A stretch of DNA of 64,000 bases from Saccharothrix deserti (GCF_009769385.1 NZ_VKAB01000027.1:1-64000); one strand, 5' to 3'; numbered from the stretch's first letter, positions 41,631-50,668 are shown. Notes: generated from the letters alone by a model not told the origin. Made by a program: numbers and translations.

Positions 41631-42908
41631 ATGACCACCCCGACCCCGCCCGCTCCGGCACCCGCCGCCCCTGCCACCACCCCCGCCGCCCCGGCGGGTG
41701 GGACCGTGCCCCGGTTGCGCAACGGCGAACTGCGCGCGATGGTCGCGAAGGTCCTCGCCGACAACACGGGCACCGCCCTCACCCCGCGCGCCATCGCGCA
41801 CACCCTGAACCGGTCCTCGGGCGCTGTGGGCAACGCGTGCAAGGTGTTGACCGACCGGGGCGAGGCCGAGGTCGCCTCCACGACGCCGCTGGCCTATCGG
41901 GCGACGGCGACCACCGCGTCCGCCGCCGCCCCCACCATCACTCCCGCCCCCGCGCCATCCGGAACGCCCCGCCCGCGCCGCCCCAAGAAGACCGCCGCCG
42001 CCCCTGCCACGTCCGCCCCGTCCACCGCCGCGCCCGCGCCGACCTCCGCCCCGTCCGGGGCGGGCGGTTCGGCGACCGGTTCGGCGGCGGTGACCGGTCC
42101 CGTGATGCGTCCGAACGGCACGGAGTACCACCCGCGCCTGGTATCGGGGACGACGTTGCCGGACGTGACCGCGTTGCGGCGGCTGCGCGAGGCGGGGGTC
42201 GCCGCCCTGCTGTACGGACCACCCGGCACGGGCAAGACCAGCGTGGTGGAGGCGGCGTTCCCGAACTGCGTCACGGTGCAGGGCGACGGGGACACCGTGG
42301 TCGCGGACCTCGTGGGCGACTACACCAAGACCCCAGACGGGGAGTTCGTGTTCGTGCACGGTCCGCTGGTCCGCGCGATGCGCGAGGGCGTGCCGCTGTT
42401 CATCGACGACGCCACCCTGATCCCGCCGACCGTGCTGGCCGTGGTCTACCCCGCGATGGACGGACGCCGGCAGATCGTGATCAAGGCCAACGGCGGCGAG
42501 GTCGTCGACGCCGCGCCGGGGTTCTACGTGGTCGCCGGACACAACCCCGGCGTGCACGGCGCGGTGCTCACCGACGCCCTGTCGTCGCGGTTCTCCGTGC
42601 AGGTGCAGGTGTCCTCCGACTACGACCTCGCCGACCAGTTGGGGGTGGACGGCAAGGCGGTGCGGGTGGCGCGCAACCTCGCCACCCGGCAGGAGAAGGG
42701 TGAGGTCGGATGGGCACCGCAACTGCGCGAGTTGTTGGCGTTCAAGAAGATCGCCGCCGTGTTGGGCGTCGACGCCGCCGCCGCGAACCTCGTGGGCATC
42801 GCCCCGGAAGAGGACCGCGCCACCGTCGCCGCCGTGGTGCGCGCCGCCTTCGGGCGCACCGTCACCCCACTCGCCCTCGGTGCCCGCATCACCCCCGCCA
42901 AACCCTGA
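41631..42908 (+). CDS. MoxR-like AAA+ ATPase with N-terminal winged helix
   Basis: The protein has about 425 residues. Residues about 1-22 are Pro/Ala-rich. A winged-helix-like segment at about 24-80 reads LRNGELRAMVAKVL, then LTPRAIAHTLNRSSGAVGN (a resemblance to the C-terminal half of the repeat protein at 48327). An Ala/Pro linker follows, then a MoxR-type AAA domain: YGPPGTGKTSVVEA near 195 and LFIDDATL near 256. MoxR ATPases work with VWA partners; the next gene is one. It is probably a regulated chaperone or an element-maintenance factor. Confidence 0.85.
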   Translation: MTTPTPPAPAPAAPATTPAAPAGGTVPRLRNGELRAMVAKVLADNTGTALTPRAIAHTLNRSSGAVGNACKVLTDRGEAEVASTTPLAYRATATTASAAAPTITPAPAPSGTPRPRRPKKTAAAPATSAPSTAAPAPTSAPSGAGGSATGSAAVTGPVMRPNGTEYHPRLVSGTTLPDVTALRRLREAGVAALLYGPPGTGKTSVVEAAFPNCVTVQGDGDTVVADLVGDYTKTPDGEFVFVHGPLVRAMREGVPLFIDDATLIPPTVLAVVYPAMDGRRQIVIKANGGEVVDAAPGFYVVAGHNPGVHGAVLTDALSSRFSVQVQVSSDYDLADQLGVDGKAVRVARNLATRQEKGEVGWAPQLRELLAFKKIAAVLGVDAAAANLVGIAPEEDRATVAAVVRAAFGRTVTPLALGARITPAKP

Positions 42909-42955
42909 CACCCCACCCAACCGTCACCCCGCGACTGTCGTGAAAGGACCGTTCC

Positions 42956-44752
42956 ATGAGCACCCACTTCACCGCCGACCCGGACGCCACCGGTGCCGCC
43001 GTGTTCCCCGCCCGCCCCGAATGGCTGACCCTGTCCACCGCCTTCGCCGACGAGGTCCCCGTGATCGCCGACCGGGACGACCTCGTGGTCACCATCGCGC
43101 CCGGCGCGGGCGGCGGTGCCCCGGCGTGTTTCTACCCCGCCCGCGCACTGATCGAGGTCGACGGCGACCACCTCGGCGTCGACCCCGCCACCGTCGACCC
43201 CGCGAACCTGTCCGACCGCCCCCGCTACGCCCCGGCGTGGGGTGCGCTGACCCACGAGTGCGGGCACGCCCGGCACACCGTGTGGGAACCCCCGGACGAC
43301 GCCCCGCCCGGCGTGGTCGCCGCCGCCATGCTGCTGGAAGAGCCCCGCATGGAAGCCGCGCACATCCGCCGCCGCCCCGACGACCGGCACTGGCTGCGGG
43401 CGTGCGTGAAGAGCATCGTCGCCGCCGACCTGCACCTGTTCGCCGACCCCGCCACCGCCCCGCAGATGACCCCGGCGCACGCCGCGCACACCGCCGCGCT
43501 GCTGTTGGGACGGGCGGACGGAGGCGTGCTCACCCGCCGTGAGGTCGCCCCGGTCGCCCGTGTCGTGCAGGACGTGCTCGGCGCGGACACCCTCGACAAG
43601 TTGCGGGCGGTGTGGCGCACGGCGTTGCGCACCGCCGACGACGACGGCCAGACCATGCTCGACCTCGGGCGGCAGTGGTGCGAGATCCTCGGCACCGACC
43701 CCGACACCGACCCCAACGACCCGGACCCCGGCGCGGCACCCGACCCGTCCGGCACCCCCGACCCGTCCGGCGGCACCACCGGGACCGGCACCCCCAACGC
43801 CCCGGCCACCCCGTCGCCGTTGGCGGGCGCGATCGCCGCCGTGCTCGACGGGGTGGCGGCGAACGTGGCGCGCGAGAAGGCACCCGAGGACCCCGCCGCC
43901 GTCGCCGCCGCCGCGAAGGCACGCGAGGCCGCCGCCGACGAGAAGGCACGGGAGGCGGCGCGGTCGGTGTTCGCCCTCGGTGGTCCCCGTACCGGGTCGA
44001 CCGCCACGTCCGGCACCCGCCGGCCCACCCCGCAGGAGCGCACCGCCGCGCGGGTGTTGGCGCGGGCGTTGGACACCGCCGGGATCCGGGAGCGGGTCGC
44101 GGTGAAGTCGACCTCCGACGTGCCGCCGGGACGGTTGCGGATGCGCGGGGTGCGTGCCGCCGAAGCCCAACGCGCCGCCGGGGCGACCGTGACCGCCGAA
44201 CCGTTCACCCGCATCACCCGCACACCGGTCACCGTCCCGCCGTTGCGGGTCGGGGTGGCCTGCGACGTGTCCGGCTCGATGGGGTGGGCGCGCGACCACG
44301 TGGCCTCGGCGGCGTGGATCCTCGCCGACGCCGCCCGCCATACCAGGGTGCCCGCCCAGACCGCGAGCGTGATCTTCGGACACCATGTCCGCCCGCTCAC
44401 CCACCCCGGCAAGACCCCCTCCGAGGTCACCGAGTTCCACTCCAACGACAACTGGGAGGACATCCCCACCGCGCTGGACGCCCTCGACGGTGCCCTCGGA
44501 CTGTCCCGCCCCGGCGCGGCGCGACTGGTGGTGATCGTGTCCGACGGCCGGTTCCGTGACCAGCCCCGCCGGGACGGGCAGAAACGCCTCGACCGGTTGC
44601 GCGCCGCCGGGTGCGCGGTGCTGTGGCTGACCATCGACGACACCGACACCCCCCTCGACGGGGCGACCGTGCACCGGTTGACCGACCCCACCGCCGCCGC
44701 CCAGGCCATCGGGCGCGCCGCCACCGCCGCCCTGCGCGCCGCCACCCGCTAG
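42956..44752 (+). CDS. VWA-domain protein with HExxH motif
   Basis: The 598-residue protein has an HECGH motif (ALTHECGHARHTVW) near residue 98, suggesting a metallopeptidase-like N-terminal domain. An Asp/Pro-rich region at residues about 250-290 is followed by helical repeats with many Ala/Lys/Glu. The VWA domain starts with CDVSGSMGWARDH near 437 (MIDAS DxSGS). It is the likely partner of the MoxR-type ATPase upstream (47-base gap). Whether the HExxH is active is not known; the flanking ligands are not obvious. Confidence 0.82.
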   Translation: MSTHFTADPDATGAAVFPARPEWLTLSTAFADEVPVIADRDDLVVTIAPGAGGGAPACFYPARALIEVDGDHLGVDPATVDPANLSDRPRYAPAWGALTHECGHARHTVWEPPDDAPPGVVAAAMLLEEPRMEAAHIRRRPDDRHWLRACVKSIVAADLHLFADPATAPQMTPAHAAHTAALLLGRADGGVLTRREVAPVARVVQDVLGADTLDKLRAVWRTALRTADDDGQTMLDLGRQWCEILGTDPDTDPNDPDPGAAPDPSGTPDPSGGTTGTGTPNAPATPSPLAGAIAAVLDGVAANVAREKAPEDPAAVAAAAKAREAAADEKAREAARSVFALGGPRTGSTATSGTRRPTPQERTAARVLARALDTAGIRERVAVKSTSDVPPGRLRMRGVRAAEAQRAAGATVTAEPFTRITRTPVTVPPLRVGVACDVSGSMGWARDHVASAAWILADAARHTRVPAQTASVIFGHHVRPLTHPGKTPSEVTEFHSNDNWEDIPTALDALDGALGLSRPGAARLVVIVSDGRFRDQPRRDGQKRLDRLRAAGCAVLWLTIDDTDTPLDGATVHRLTDPTAAAQAIGRAATAALRAATR

Positions 44753-44760
44753 CCGCCGCC

Positions 44761-44794
44761 CCGGTCCGGGGGCGACCACCCGCCCCCGGACCGG
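44761..44794 (+). terminator. strong GC hairpin after the VWA gene
   Basis: CCGGTCCGGGGGCG (44761-44774) pairs perfectly with CGCCCCCGGACCGG (44781-44794), a 14-bp stem with 6-base loop, starting 9 bases after the stop codon. It ends the AAA-VWA unit. The small gene at 44837 follows with its own ribosome site. Confidence 0.6.
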
Positions 44795-44836
44795 ACTCCG
44801 ACCCGACGGAAACGACAGACACCCGAGGTGATCACG

Positions 44837-45091
44837 ATGACCGACACCCCCATCGCGACCGTGGGCGACCTGATCGCCGCCCTCACCGCCTACGACCCCA
44901 CCACGCCCGTCCGGCTCGCCACCCAGCCCGGTTACCCGATGGAACACGCCCTCGGGCGGGTGGTGTGCACCCCCGACGACGCCGAAGGCGACGGCACCCC
45001 GCCCACCGACCCGCCCGTGGTGTGGCTCGGCGCGGGTGACCAGGTCGGCTACCTGCCCGCCCTCGCCGCCAACGCCCTGGGGTGGTCGTGA
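44837..45091 (+). CDS. small hypothetical protein (84 aa)
   Basis: I chose the ATG at 44837 because GAGG lies 8 bases upstream; GTG 44828 is also in frame. The protein begins TPIATVGDLIAALTAYDPTT (residues 3-22), then LATQPGYPMEHALGR, and ends VWLGAGDQVGYLPALAANALGW. Similar short proteins are common on actinobacterial plasmids and integrative elements, with unknown role. It is soluble and acidic. Confidence 0.65.
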   Translation: MTDTPIATVGDLIAALTAYDPTTPVRLATQPGYPMEHALGRVVCTPDDAEGDGTPPTDPPVVWLGAGDQVGYLPALAANALGWS

Positions 45092-45134
45092 TGACCATGA
45101 CCGCGCCCGGCGTACCGGGCGGGCGGTGAGCCGC

Positions 45135-45655
45135 ATGTCCACCAAGACCGACTTCTACGTCGGGCGCGGGCACGACGCCGAATGGCTCGGCTCCCTGCAA
45201 TGGAACTGCGACCCCGACAACCTGCTGCGCGTCCCGCCCGGACGGCTCGCTCTGACTCGACCGACGAGACCACCTACCGCGACGCCGTGGCCGACCTGTT
45301 CGTGACCTGGGAGACCGAAGACCTCGGCGCGGCCTTTCCGCGCCGGACCGGCTGGCCGTGGCCGTGGTCCACCAGCCACCTGAACAGTTGGATCCTCACC
45401 TACGACCCCGACCCCGGCGGCGTGTTCGCCACCGTGGGCGGCGGCGTGCGATGGGAACGGCTCAACCCCCGCGCACCCCAGGAACCCCACGGCGGCGACA
45501 TGGAACCGCCCGACATGGACGCCTGGTTGCGCGACCCCGCCGCCCCGCCGTCGGTGCCGCTCCCGCTCATACGCGATCCCGGCACCGGAGTGCCCACCGC
45601 CGCCGGACGCGCACCCCAGACCCAACTCGTGAAGCCCCGGAAGAGGCAACCATGA
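45135..45655 (+). pseudogene. element-type hypothetical gene, apparently frameshifted near 45250
   Basis: Two adjacent frames look like the halves of one protein. The first runs from ATG 45135: TKTDFYVGRGHDAEWLGSLQW to about PPGRLAL. The second continues as DSTDETTYRDAVADLFVTW...GWPWPWSTSHLNSWILTYD to 45655. I know similar proteins (TKTDFYVGRG at the N-terminus, PWPW later) from actinobacterial integrative elements. The switch lies at about 45245-45260, at CGGCTCGCTCTGACTCGACC. It may be a true mutation or a sequencing error in GC-rich DNA. The stop overlaps the next start (ATGA). Confidence 0.6.
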
Positions 45656-46491
45656 CCACCCACCACGTCACGACGCCGACGGACGCGATCCGGAACGCCT
45701 TGCCACCCGAGACCGTGCTGCTCGCCCCGACACCACCAGCCGCCGTGCCGATGCGTCCGCCCGCCGGAGCATGGGGGCTGGTCGTGGTGGCGGTGAACAC
45801 CATCGACGCCGCCGGAGCCTCGGTTCGCCTCGTCGGCGACGGGCCCCGCCCCGACCCCGCTCACACCGACACCGCCGCCCTGTTGGCGGGCGTGTGGCTG
45901 CCCGCACCGCCGCCCGCCGACCTGCACACCGGAGACGTCGTGGTGCGGCTGTACCCGCCCGCCGACGACGACCCCGCCACGGCCGAGGTCGAGGTCCTCG
46001 CCGCCATGCAGGGCGAGTGGCGCACCGTGCGCAGGTGGCGCGCCGTGGGTGCGCGCTGGCCGCACGAGGTCGCCATGTCGGTGCTCGTGCACATGCGCTA
46101 CCTCGCCGACGCCGCCCTCGGCGACGCGCAATGGGCCACGCTCACCGGTCCGATCGCCGCCTCCATGCCCGACTGGCTCTCGCGCGGACTCGGGCTCGCC
46201 GGCGAGTCCGCGGGCTCGGCGCCTCGCCGTCCCGCGCCCGACGCCCTCGCCGCGCTGATCGACGCCGGACTGGTCGAGGTCGGCGAACAGCTCGAATGGG
46301 CTGGGCACACCGCCACCGTCCGCGCGGGCGGTGTGCTGCACGACGGAGGACCGCACGAGTTCGCCGTCTCTACCGTCACCGCCCTCGCCACCAGCCTCTC
46401 GGGCTGCACGGTCAACGGCTGGCACCTGTGGCACCGCACCCGCGACCACCGCCCGCTGTCCGACCTGCGCACCGAACTCGCCACCCGTTGA
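45652..46491 (+). CDS. hypothetical protein with RAMA-like C-terminal domain
   Basis: The 279-residue protein's C-terminal 80 residues match the RAMA (restriction adenine methylase-associated) pattern: LIDAGLVEVGEQLEWAGHTA, VLHDGGPHEFAVST and VNGWHLWHRTRDHRPL. This domain is thought to bind DNA or modified bases. The N-terminal 200 residues are shared with the paralogue at 50712 (ADLHTGDVVVRL against ADLHDGDLVIRL). Its ATG overlaps the preceding stop. Function unknown. Confidence 0.7.
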   Translation: MTTHHVTTPTDAIRNALPPETVLLAPTPPAAVPMRPPAGAWGLVVVAVNTIDAAGASVRLVGDGPRPDPAHTDTAALLAGVWLPAPPPADLHTGDVVVRLYPPADDDPATAEVEVLAAMQGEWRTVRRWRAVGARWPHEVAMSVLVHMRYLADAALGDAQWATLTGPIAASMPDWLSRGLGLAGESAGSAPRRPAPDALAALIDAGLVEVGEQLEWAGHTATVRAGGVLHDGGPHEFAVSTVTALATSLSGCTVNGWHLWHRTRDHRPLSDLRTELATR

Positions 46492-46560
46492 ACCCGCCGG
46501 TCCACGCCCGCCGGGCGACGACTCCGACGGGCACCCGACCCGCACCCAAGGAGACCAGCG

Positions 46561-47154
46561 ATGACCGTCATGATCGAACGCGACGAGGCCGCAGGAGCCA
46601 CCGCGAACCGCTACCACTACACCCGCACCGTCGAGATCGCCGGACGCACCGTCCAAGCCCGCGTCGAACGCGACTTCTACATCAACCAGAGCCTCGCCGT
46701 CGCCGAGGTCCTCAACGACCAGATGACCTGGACGAAGCTGGCCGCCGAGGCTCCGGGCAACTGGTGGCACGACACCCCGACGCCACGCCACGACGTCCAC
46801 GCCGTGACCGTCCTCGGTCCGCTGACCGAGCAGCTCCTGCGCCGCGCGGCCGAGATCCTCGCCGCGCCACCGACCACGGTGACCGTGTCGCCCCACGTGC
46901 ACGGCGCGATCAGCGCGCTGCTGGCCACTAGCTACGGCTTCGACGCCGAACACCGCATCGACCCGGACGAGATCGCCTGGGCGTACAGCCACGGCGGCGC
47001 GCTGCACATCATCGAACATCCCGACGGCAGCGTCACCTTCACCAAAGCCCACCGCGACGACTGCCCGTTCATCACCAGCGCGGGCACCCAGGACTGCGAC
47101 GAGGACTGCTACTTCGAGCACCCCGCCGACGCGAAACTGCAGCTCGGCGAATGA
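46561..47154 (+). CDS. hypothetical protein (197 aa)
   Basis: GGAGACCAGCG precedes the start; ATG 46570 is an alternative. The protein is mixed alpha/beta, with IAGRTVQARVERDFYINQSL and a C-terminal Cys/His-rich DDCPFITSAGTQDCDEDCYF that may bind zinc. It has no membrane segment. It belongs to a run of genes typical of actinobacterial integrative elements. Family not recognised. Confidence 0.6.
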   Translation: MTVMIERDEAAGATANRYHYTRTVEIAGRTVQARVERDFYINQSLAVAEVLNDQMTWTKLAAEAPGNWWHDTPTPRHDVHAVTVLGPLTEQLLRRAAEILAAPPTTVTVSPHVHGAISALLATSYGFDAEHRIDPDEIAWAYSHGGALHIIEHPDGSVTFTKAHRDDCPFITSAGTQDCDEDCYFEHPADAKLQLGE

Positions 47155-47267
47155 CCGCGACCAACGCCGACTTCCACGAAGCAACCGGGCCCCCGCACCC
47201 CGGCCGACTCGGTAACCCGGACCCGAGGCGCCCGCACGGGCAACCACCAGGAAGGCGAAACGGAACC

Positions 47268-47585
47268 ATGCCCGACCTCCACGACCTGCTCGCACCCCAG
47301 CCGCAGTGCCCGGACTGCGACGTCGCGATCGGCGAGCCGCACGTCGACGGCTGCGACGTCGCGAGGTGCCTTGTCACCGGGCTGCAACGGCTGAGCTGCG
47401 AGGCCGACCACGACTGCGGCATCGACACCTGGACCGGCCGCTGGCCGGGCGAGGCCGACTGCGAGCGCCTCGGCTGGATGATCATGCCCAACCGGTCCGA
47501 CCTCCCCGGGCTGCCCGACCTCAACCGGCTGTACACCCAGGCCACCTGGAACCCCACCACCCGACAGTGGGACGCCTGCACCTGA
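47268..47585 (+). CDS. Cys-rich hypothetical protein, element type
   Basis: The 105-residue protein starts at ATG 47268 (AGGAAGG upstream); an upstream ATG at 47151 overlapping the previous stop would add a low-complexity extension. It has the zinc-ribbon-like CPDCDVAIGEPHVDGCDVARC at residues about 13-33, then a WTGRWPGEADCERLGW signature and LNRLYTQATWNP. I recall this signature from proteins of Streptomyces-type integrative elements. Function unknown. Confidence 0.65.
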   Translation: MPDLHDLLAPQPQCPDCDVAIGEPHVDGCDVARCLVTGLQRLSCEADHDCGIDTWTGRWPGEADCERLGWMIMPNRSDLPGLPDLNRLYTQATWNPTTRQWDACT

Positions 47586-47628
47586 CCACCGCCTCCACCA
47601 CCGACGGGCATTTATGCGCCCAATCCCG

Positions 47629-47653
47629 CCAGCGACCCCGTACGGGTCGCTGG
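47629..47653 (+). terminator. perfect 10-bp hairpin
   Basis: CCAGCGACCC (47629-47638) pairs with GGGTCGCTGG (47644-47653) around the loop CGTAC, 43 bases after the stop of the Cys-rich gene. It is likely a terminator for the rightward gene run. Confidence 0.6.
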
Positions 47654-48266
47654 TCGGCCTTCACGCGCGCACCGCGATACCCCGCCTGACGGCGAACGTG
47701 TCGGCTCGAGCCCGGCGGGCTTGACGGGTGCCACGTCCATCCGATTGTCGGTGGGAAGCACGGAGGCAGCACCCTCGACAGCTCGCCCTACCTTCCCCCT
47801 TCCGGAAGGGGAGCCGAGCCGCGGCAAGCCTGCCTTTCCTGATCCCACCTGCTCGCCGGCCGAGGTCGGCTCCCCGTTCGTTACCGCATCCAGGCACGGA
47901 ATCGAGGCCGACAACACTCGGCGCGACCGATCACGATCACGGACTCGGCCCGCGACCGTTGCCGCGCATAGTGCCCCCCGAGGGGCTCCGTTACCGCTGG
48001 CGGCCGGACCGGTTGGGGTTATTCGTCTTTCGGGACGCGGCGGACCACGCATGACCCCGGCGGCGGGGTGACACCAACCACGACAGCGCGCGCTTGGACA
48101 ACCGCACGCCACGAATGTGGCGCGCCCACGTCGCCCGCTATCCCGTCGATAGGGGAAGGGCGCATAGCAGTGGATTCGGCGGAACAACTGCACAACGCCC
48201 GCCGGACGGGGACGGTGGGAGCGCGCCGCCAGACCCCGATGCCGGGTGTCCGGCACTGCGAGCAAT
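47654..48266. other. gene-free intergenic segment
   Basis: No credible gene on either strand. It contains a perfect 16-base palindrome CCCCTTCCGGAAGGGG at 47796-47811. Together with its flanks it separates the converging rightward element genes from the leftward repeat-protein gene. Confidence 0.5.
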
Positions 48267-48300
48267 CGTGCCCTCCAACGGCGGACCGTTGGAGGGCACG
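48267..48300 (-). terminator. terminator hairpin of the TDDQP gene
   Basis: CGTGCCCTCCAACGG (48267-48281) is perfectly complementary to CCGTTGGAGGGCACG (48286-48300), a 15-bp stem with a tetraloop CGGA, 27 bases beyond the stop of the leftward gene. Confidence 0.7.
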
Positions 48301-48326
48301 AATCACGCGGTCACCTTGCGGCGACG

Positions 48327-49103
48327 CTACTTCGTCGACGTGTCCGCCGACTCGGTGGCCGTCGGGGCGAGCGAGTACTTCTTGGGCTTGTCGCTGGTGC
48401 GCACGGCGTAGCCGCTCTCGACCAGCTTCTCCAGCGCGTTGTGCACGGCACCCGAGGATCGGTTCAGCGCCTTGCCGATCGTGTTCGGGCTGAACTCGCC
48501 CGAGTTGTCGCGCAGGTAGTCCTCGACCATCCCGCGCAGCGCCCCCGGTGCCAACCGCTCGGGCTTCTCCTGTTGCCCGCCGTCCGCGCCCGACTCGCCA
48601 GCCACCTCCGGCTGGTCGTCGGTCGGCTGGTCGTCCGTGGGCTGGTCGTCCGTGGGCTGGTCGTCCGTGGGCTGGTCGTCCGTGGGCTGGTCGTCCGTGG
48701 GCTGGTCGTCGGTCGGCTGGTCGTCCGTGGGCTGGTCGTCGGTCGGCTGGTCGTCCGTGGGCTGGTCGTCCGTGGGCTGGTCGTCGGTCGGCTGGTCGTC
48801 CGTGGGCTGGTCGTCGGTCGGCTGGTCGTCCGTGGGTTGGTCGTCCGTGGTGATGGACCAGCGGTCGGCGGGGCGCGAACCCCCGTCGGCGATTCCGGTG
48901 GTGCGAGTGACGAGGCCGTCCTTCTCCCAGCGGGTGAGGAGCTTGGGAGCGGTCGATTTGCCGATTCCGGCGGCGGTGGACAGGGCGGCGGCGGTGCTGC
49001 CGGGGTTGTCCCGCAGTGCCTGCCACAGCTTCTCCTCGGTGTCCGTGCGCGGCTTCGCCGGGTCGGGGACGGAGCGCAGGGTGCGGGTCGTGGTGGTGGA
49101 CAT
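48327..49103 (-). CDS. two-winged-helix protein with TDDQP repeat linker
   Basis: The 258-residue protein starts at ATG 49103 with GAGGTAG upstream. The N-terminal winged helix (residues about 20-80) reads KLWQALRDNPGSTAAALSTA, then GKSTAPKLLTRWEKDGLV. A central linker of 16 perfect TDDQP units (about 90-170) follows. The C-terminal winged helix (ALRGMVEDYLRDN, NTIGKALNRSSGAVHNALEKL) resembles the N-terminus of the MoxR-type ATPase at 41631. It is probably a DNA-binding protein, with two DNA-binding ends joined by an acidic flexible linker. Confidence 0.78.
   Translation of the reverse strand: MSTTTTRTLRSVPDPAKPRTDTEEKLWQALRDNPGSTAAALSTAAGIGKSTAPKLLTRWEKDGLVTRTTGIADGGSRPADRWSITTDDQPTDDQPTDDQPTDDQPTDDQPTDDQPTDDQPTDDQPTDDQPTDDQPTDDQPTDDQPTDDQPTDDQPTDDQPTDDQPEVAGESGADGGQQEKPERLAPGALRGMVEDYLRDNSGEFSPNTIGKALNRSSGAVHNALEKLVESGYAVRTSDKPKKYSLAPTATESADTSTK
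48611..48850. repeat. 15-bp tandem repeat, 16 units
   Basis: GCTGGTCGTC recurs every 15 bases from 48611 to 48836; the unit is TCGTCCGTGGGCTGG with a second variant TCGTCGGTCGGCTGG. Read leftward it encodes TDDQP, so unit number can change without a frameshift. Confidence 0.9.
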
Positions 49104-49531
49104 GACTACCTCGCAGTGGTGACGTGTCGGGTGGGTGGTCATGCCCCGGCCGGAGCGGGTGCGGCCCCCGGTGCGCATCCGGTGGTTGTCGGGCCGCACG
49201 ACTATGGACGCTTCCTTCGGCGCATGAAGTCAAGCGGTACATCAAAAAAACACTTGTCTCGTGTGGACGGACACCGATCCGCCTGTGTCGTTGGTACAAA
49301 CAGGTCCACTTCGTTCGCGCATCACGCACCGGCATTGACATCCCGGTCCGCACGAAGCGTCCATACACGTCAGCCCGACCGACAAACCATTGGGAACAAA
49401 GGGGGTTGACGAATGCGCGACTTTCCCGCGCTCTCGCCGTGGGGCGGCCGGCGGTGCCGGGCCCGCGGTGCACACAGCACGGAACGGCGCCTCGCGTTCA
49501 CTAACCACGCCGCGCCGCAGGGGAAATCGTC
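49104..49531. promoter_or_regulatory. divergent intergenic region
   Basis: These 428 bases separate the leftward TDDQP gene from the rightward gene at 49532 and hold both promoters. A relatively AT-rich segment with an A7 run near 49243 suits a leftward promoter. I see no convincing gene or dyad. Confidence 0.45.
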
Positions 49532-50668
49532 ATGACCGCCGTGACAGCGCGGGACGTGCCCGAGATCCGGGCGCGGATGACCGACTGGGCGCGAGATCCC
49601 GGACTCGACGGGGCGGGGAACTGGTTCCGCTTCTTCCTCGGTCCCAGCCCCGACGGAGCCACCGAGTCCCGTGTGTTCGACCGTATCGACGACGTAGGAG
49701 CCACGATCGCGGGCACGCTCGCGGTCCAGTTCCCGGCGGCTGAATTGTTCTACGTATCCGCCGACATGACCGACCTCGCCCGCCACGCCGCCGACACGCT
49801 GACCGACTACCGCCTGCACCCCGAGGACCTGCCCGCCCAGGTCGGCCTGATGGTCTACGAGCACCCACCGGTAGAGGGAACCGCCGGCGCGCGCCACGAC
49901 GACGTCTCGGTCGTCTCGTGGGGACCGGGACGCGGAGGCTTGTGGGCGCACACCTGGGCAACCACATCCCCATCGCAGCGCGGCATCGTGCGGATCGGCC
50001 GCACGCTCGCACAGGCACCCCACGACGAGGTGCTGGCACGAGCCAGAACAGCCGCCACGCGCGATCTTCCCGAACCGTCACCGGAGAACAAACCCTCCGC
50101 CGACGCGGAGGTCGCCGACCAGGCGGCCGACCACATCCTCGCCACGTTCCTGCCGAACCTGGAGCGCGCCCCGGTGCCGCCGTCGTTCGCCCCGCCGCAC
50201 GGCTACGAGTGGTGCGCGCTCACACCGATGGAGTTCACCGAGATGCAAGGCTGGCCGGGCGGGGTGTCCGGAGGCGAGTCCACTGTCGACACCGACGCCA
50301 CGGTCGCCTTGCAGCGCACCATTCTCGCCACATGGCTGCTGATGGGACAGACCCTCGTGCGCTCGGAGTCGATGACCGCGCCTCGCGCCGCCCGCCGCCG
50401 GATCGAACGCCTCGACCCGGTTCTGGACCCCACCGTGCGCTACATCGACCTGCGGCGCGCCCGCACCGAGCCCCCCGACCGCCCCGACGACGACTTCGGG
50501 AAGGGCACGCGGGAGTACCGGCACCGGTGGATCGTGCGCGGTCACTGGCGCAACCAGTACTACCCCAGCCGAGGCGACCACCGCCCCATCTGGATCGACC
50601 CGCACTTCGCCGGTCCCGAGGACAAGCCGTTGCTCGGCGGCGAGCGCGTGAACGTCCTGCGCCGATGA
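49532..50668 (+). CDS. hypothetical protein, actinobacterial element type
   Basis: The product has 378 residues, with GCAGGGG upstream of the ATG. The C-terminal half carries a Tyr/Trp-rich signature: REYRHRWIVRGHWRNQYYPS near residue 335 and HRPIWIDPHFAGPEDKPLL near 355. I associate this with conserved proteins of actinobacterial plasmids and integrative elements. The N-terminal half is mixed, with no membrane segment and no recognised catalytic motif. Function unknown. Confidence 0.7.
   Translation: MTAVTARDVPEIRARMTDWARDPGLDGAGNWFRFFLGPSPDGATESRVFDRIDDVGATIAGTLAVQFPAAELFYVSADMTDLARHAADTLTDYRLHPEDLPAQVGLMVYEHPPVEGTAGARHDDVSVVSWGPGRGGLWAHTWATTSPSQRGIVRIGRTLAQAPHDEVLARARTAATRDLPEPSPENKPSADAEVADQAADHILATFLPNLERAPVPPSFAPPHGYEWCALTPMEFTEMQGWPGGVSGGESTVDTDATVALQRTILATWLLMGQTLVRSESMTAPRAARRRIERLDPVLDPTVRYIDLRRARTEPPDRPDDDFGKGTREYRHRWIVRGHWRNQYYPSRGDHRPIWIDPHFAGPEDKPLLGGERVNVLRR

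Noticed and set aside
41600-45100. Very long leftward frames opposite the AAA and VWA genes
   Set aside because: They are Gly/Arg/Val-rich shadows of high-GC coding sequence on the + strand.
48548-49122. A rightward frame of GWSSV repeats
   Set aside because: It is the antisense shadow of the TDDQP-coding repeat; the leftward gene has a ribosome site, flanking domains and a terminator.
49124-49504. A rightward frame in the divergent region after the TDDQP gene
   Set aside because: No ribosome site or family resemblance, and it covers the region where both promoters must lie.
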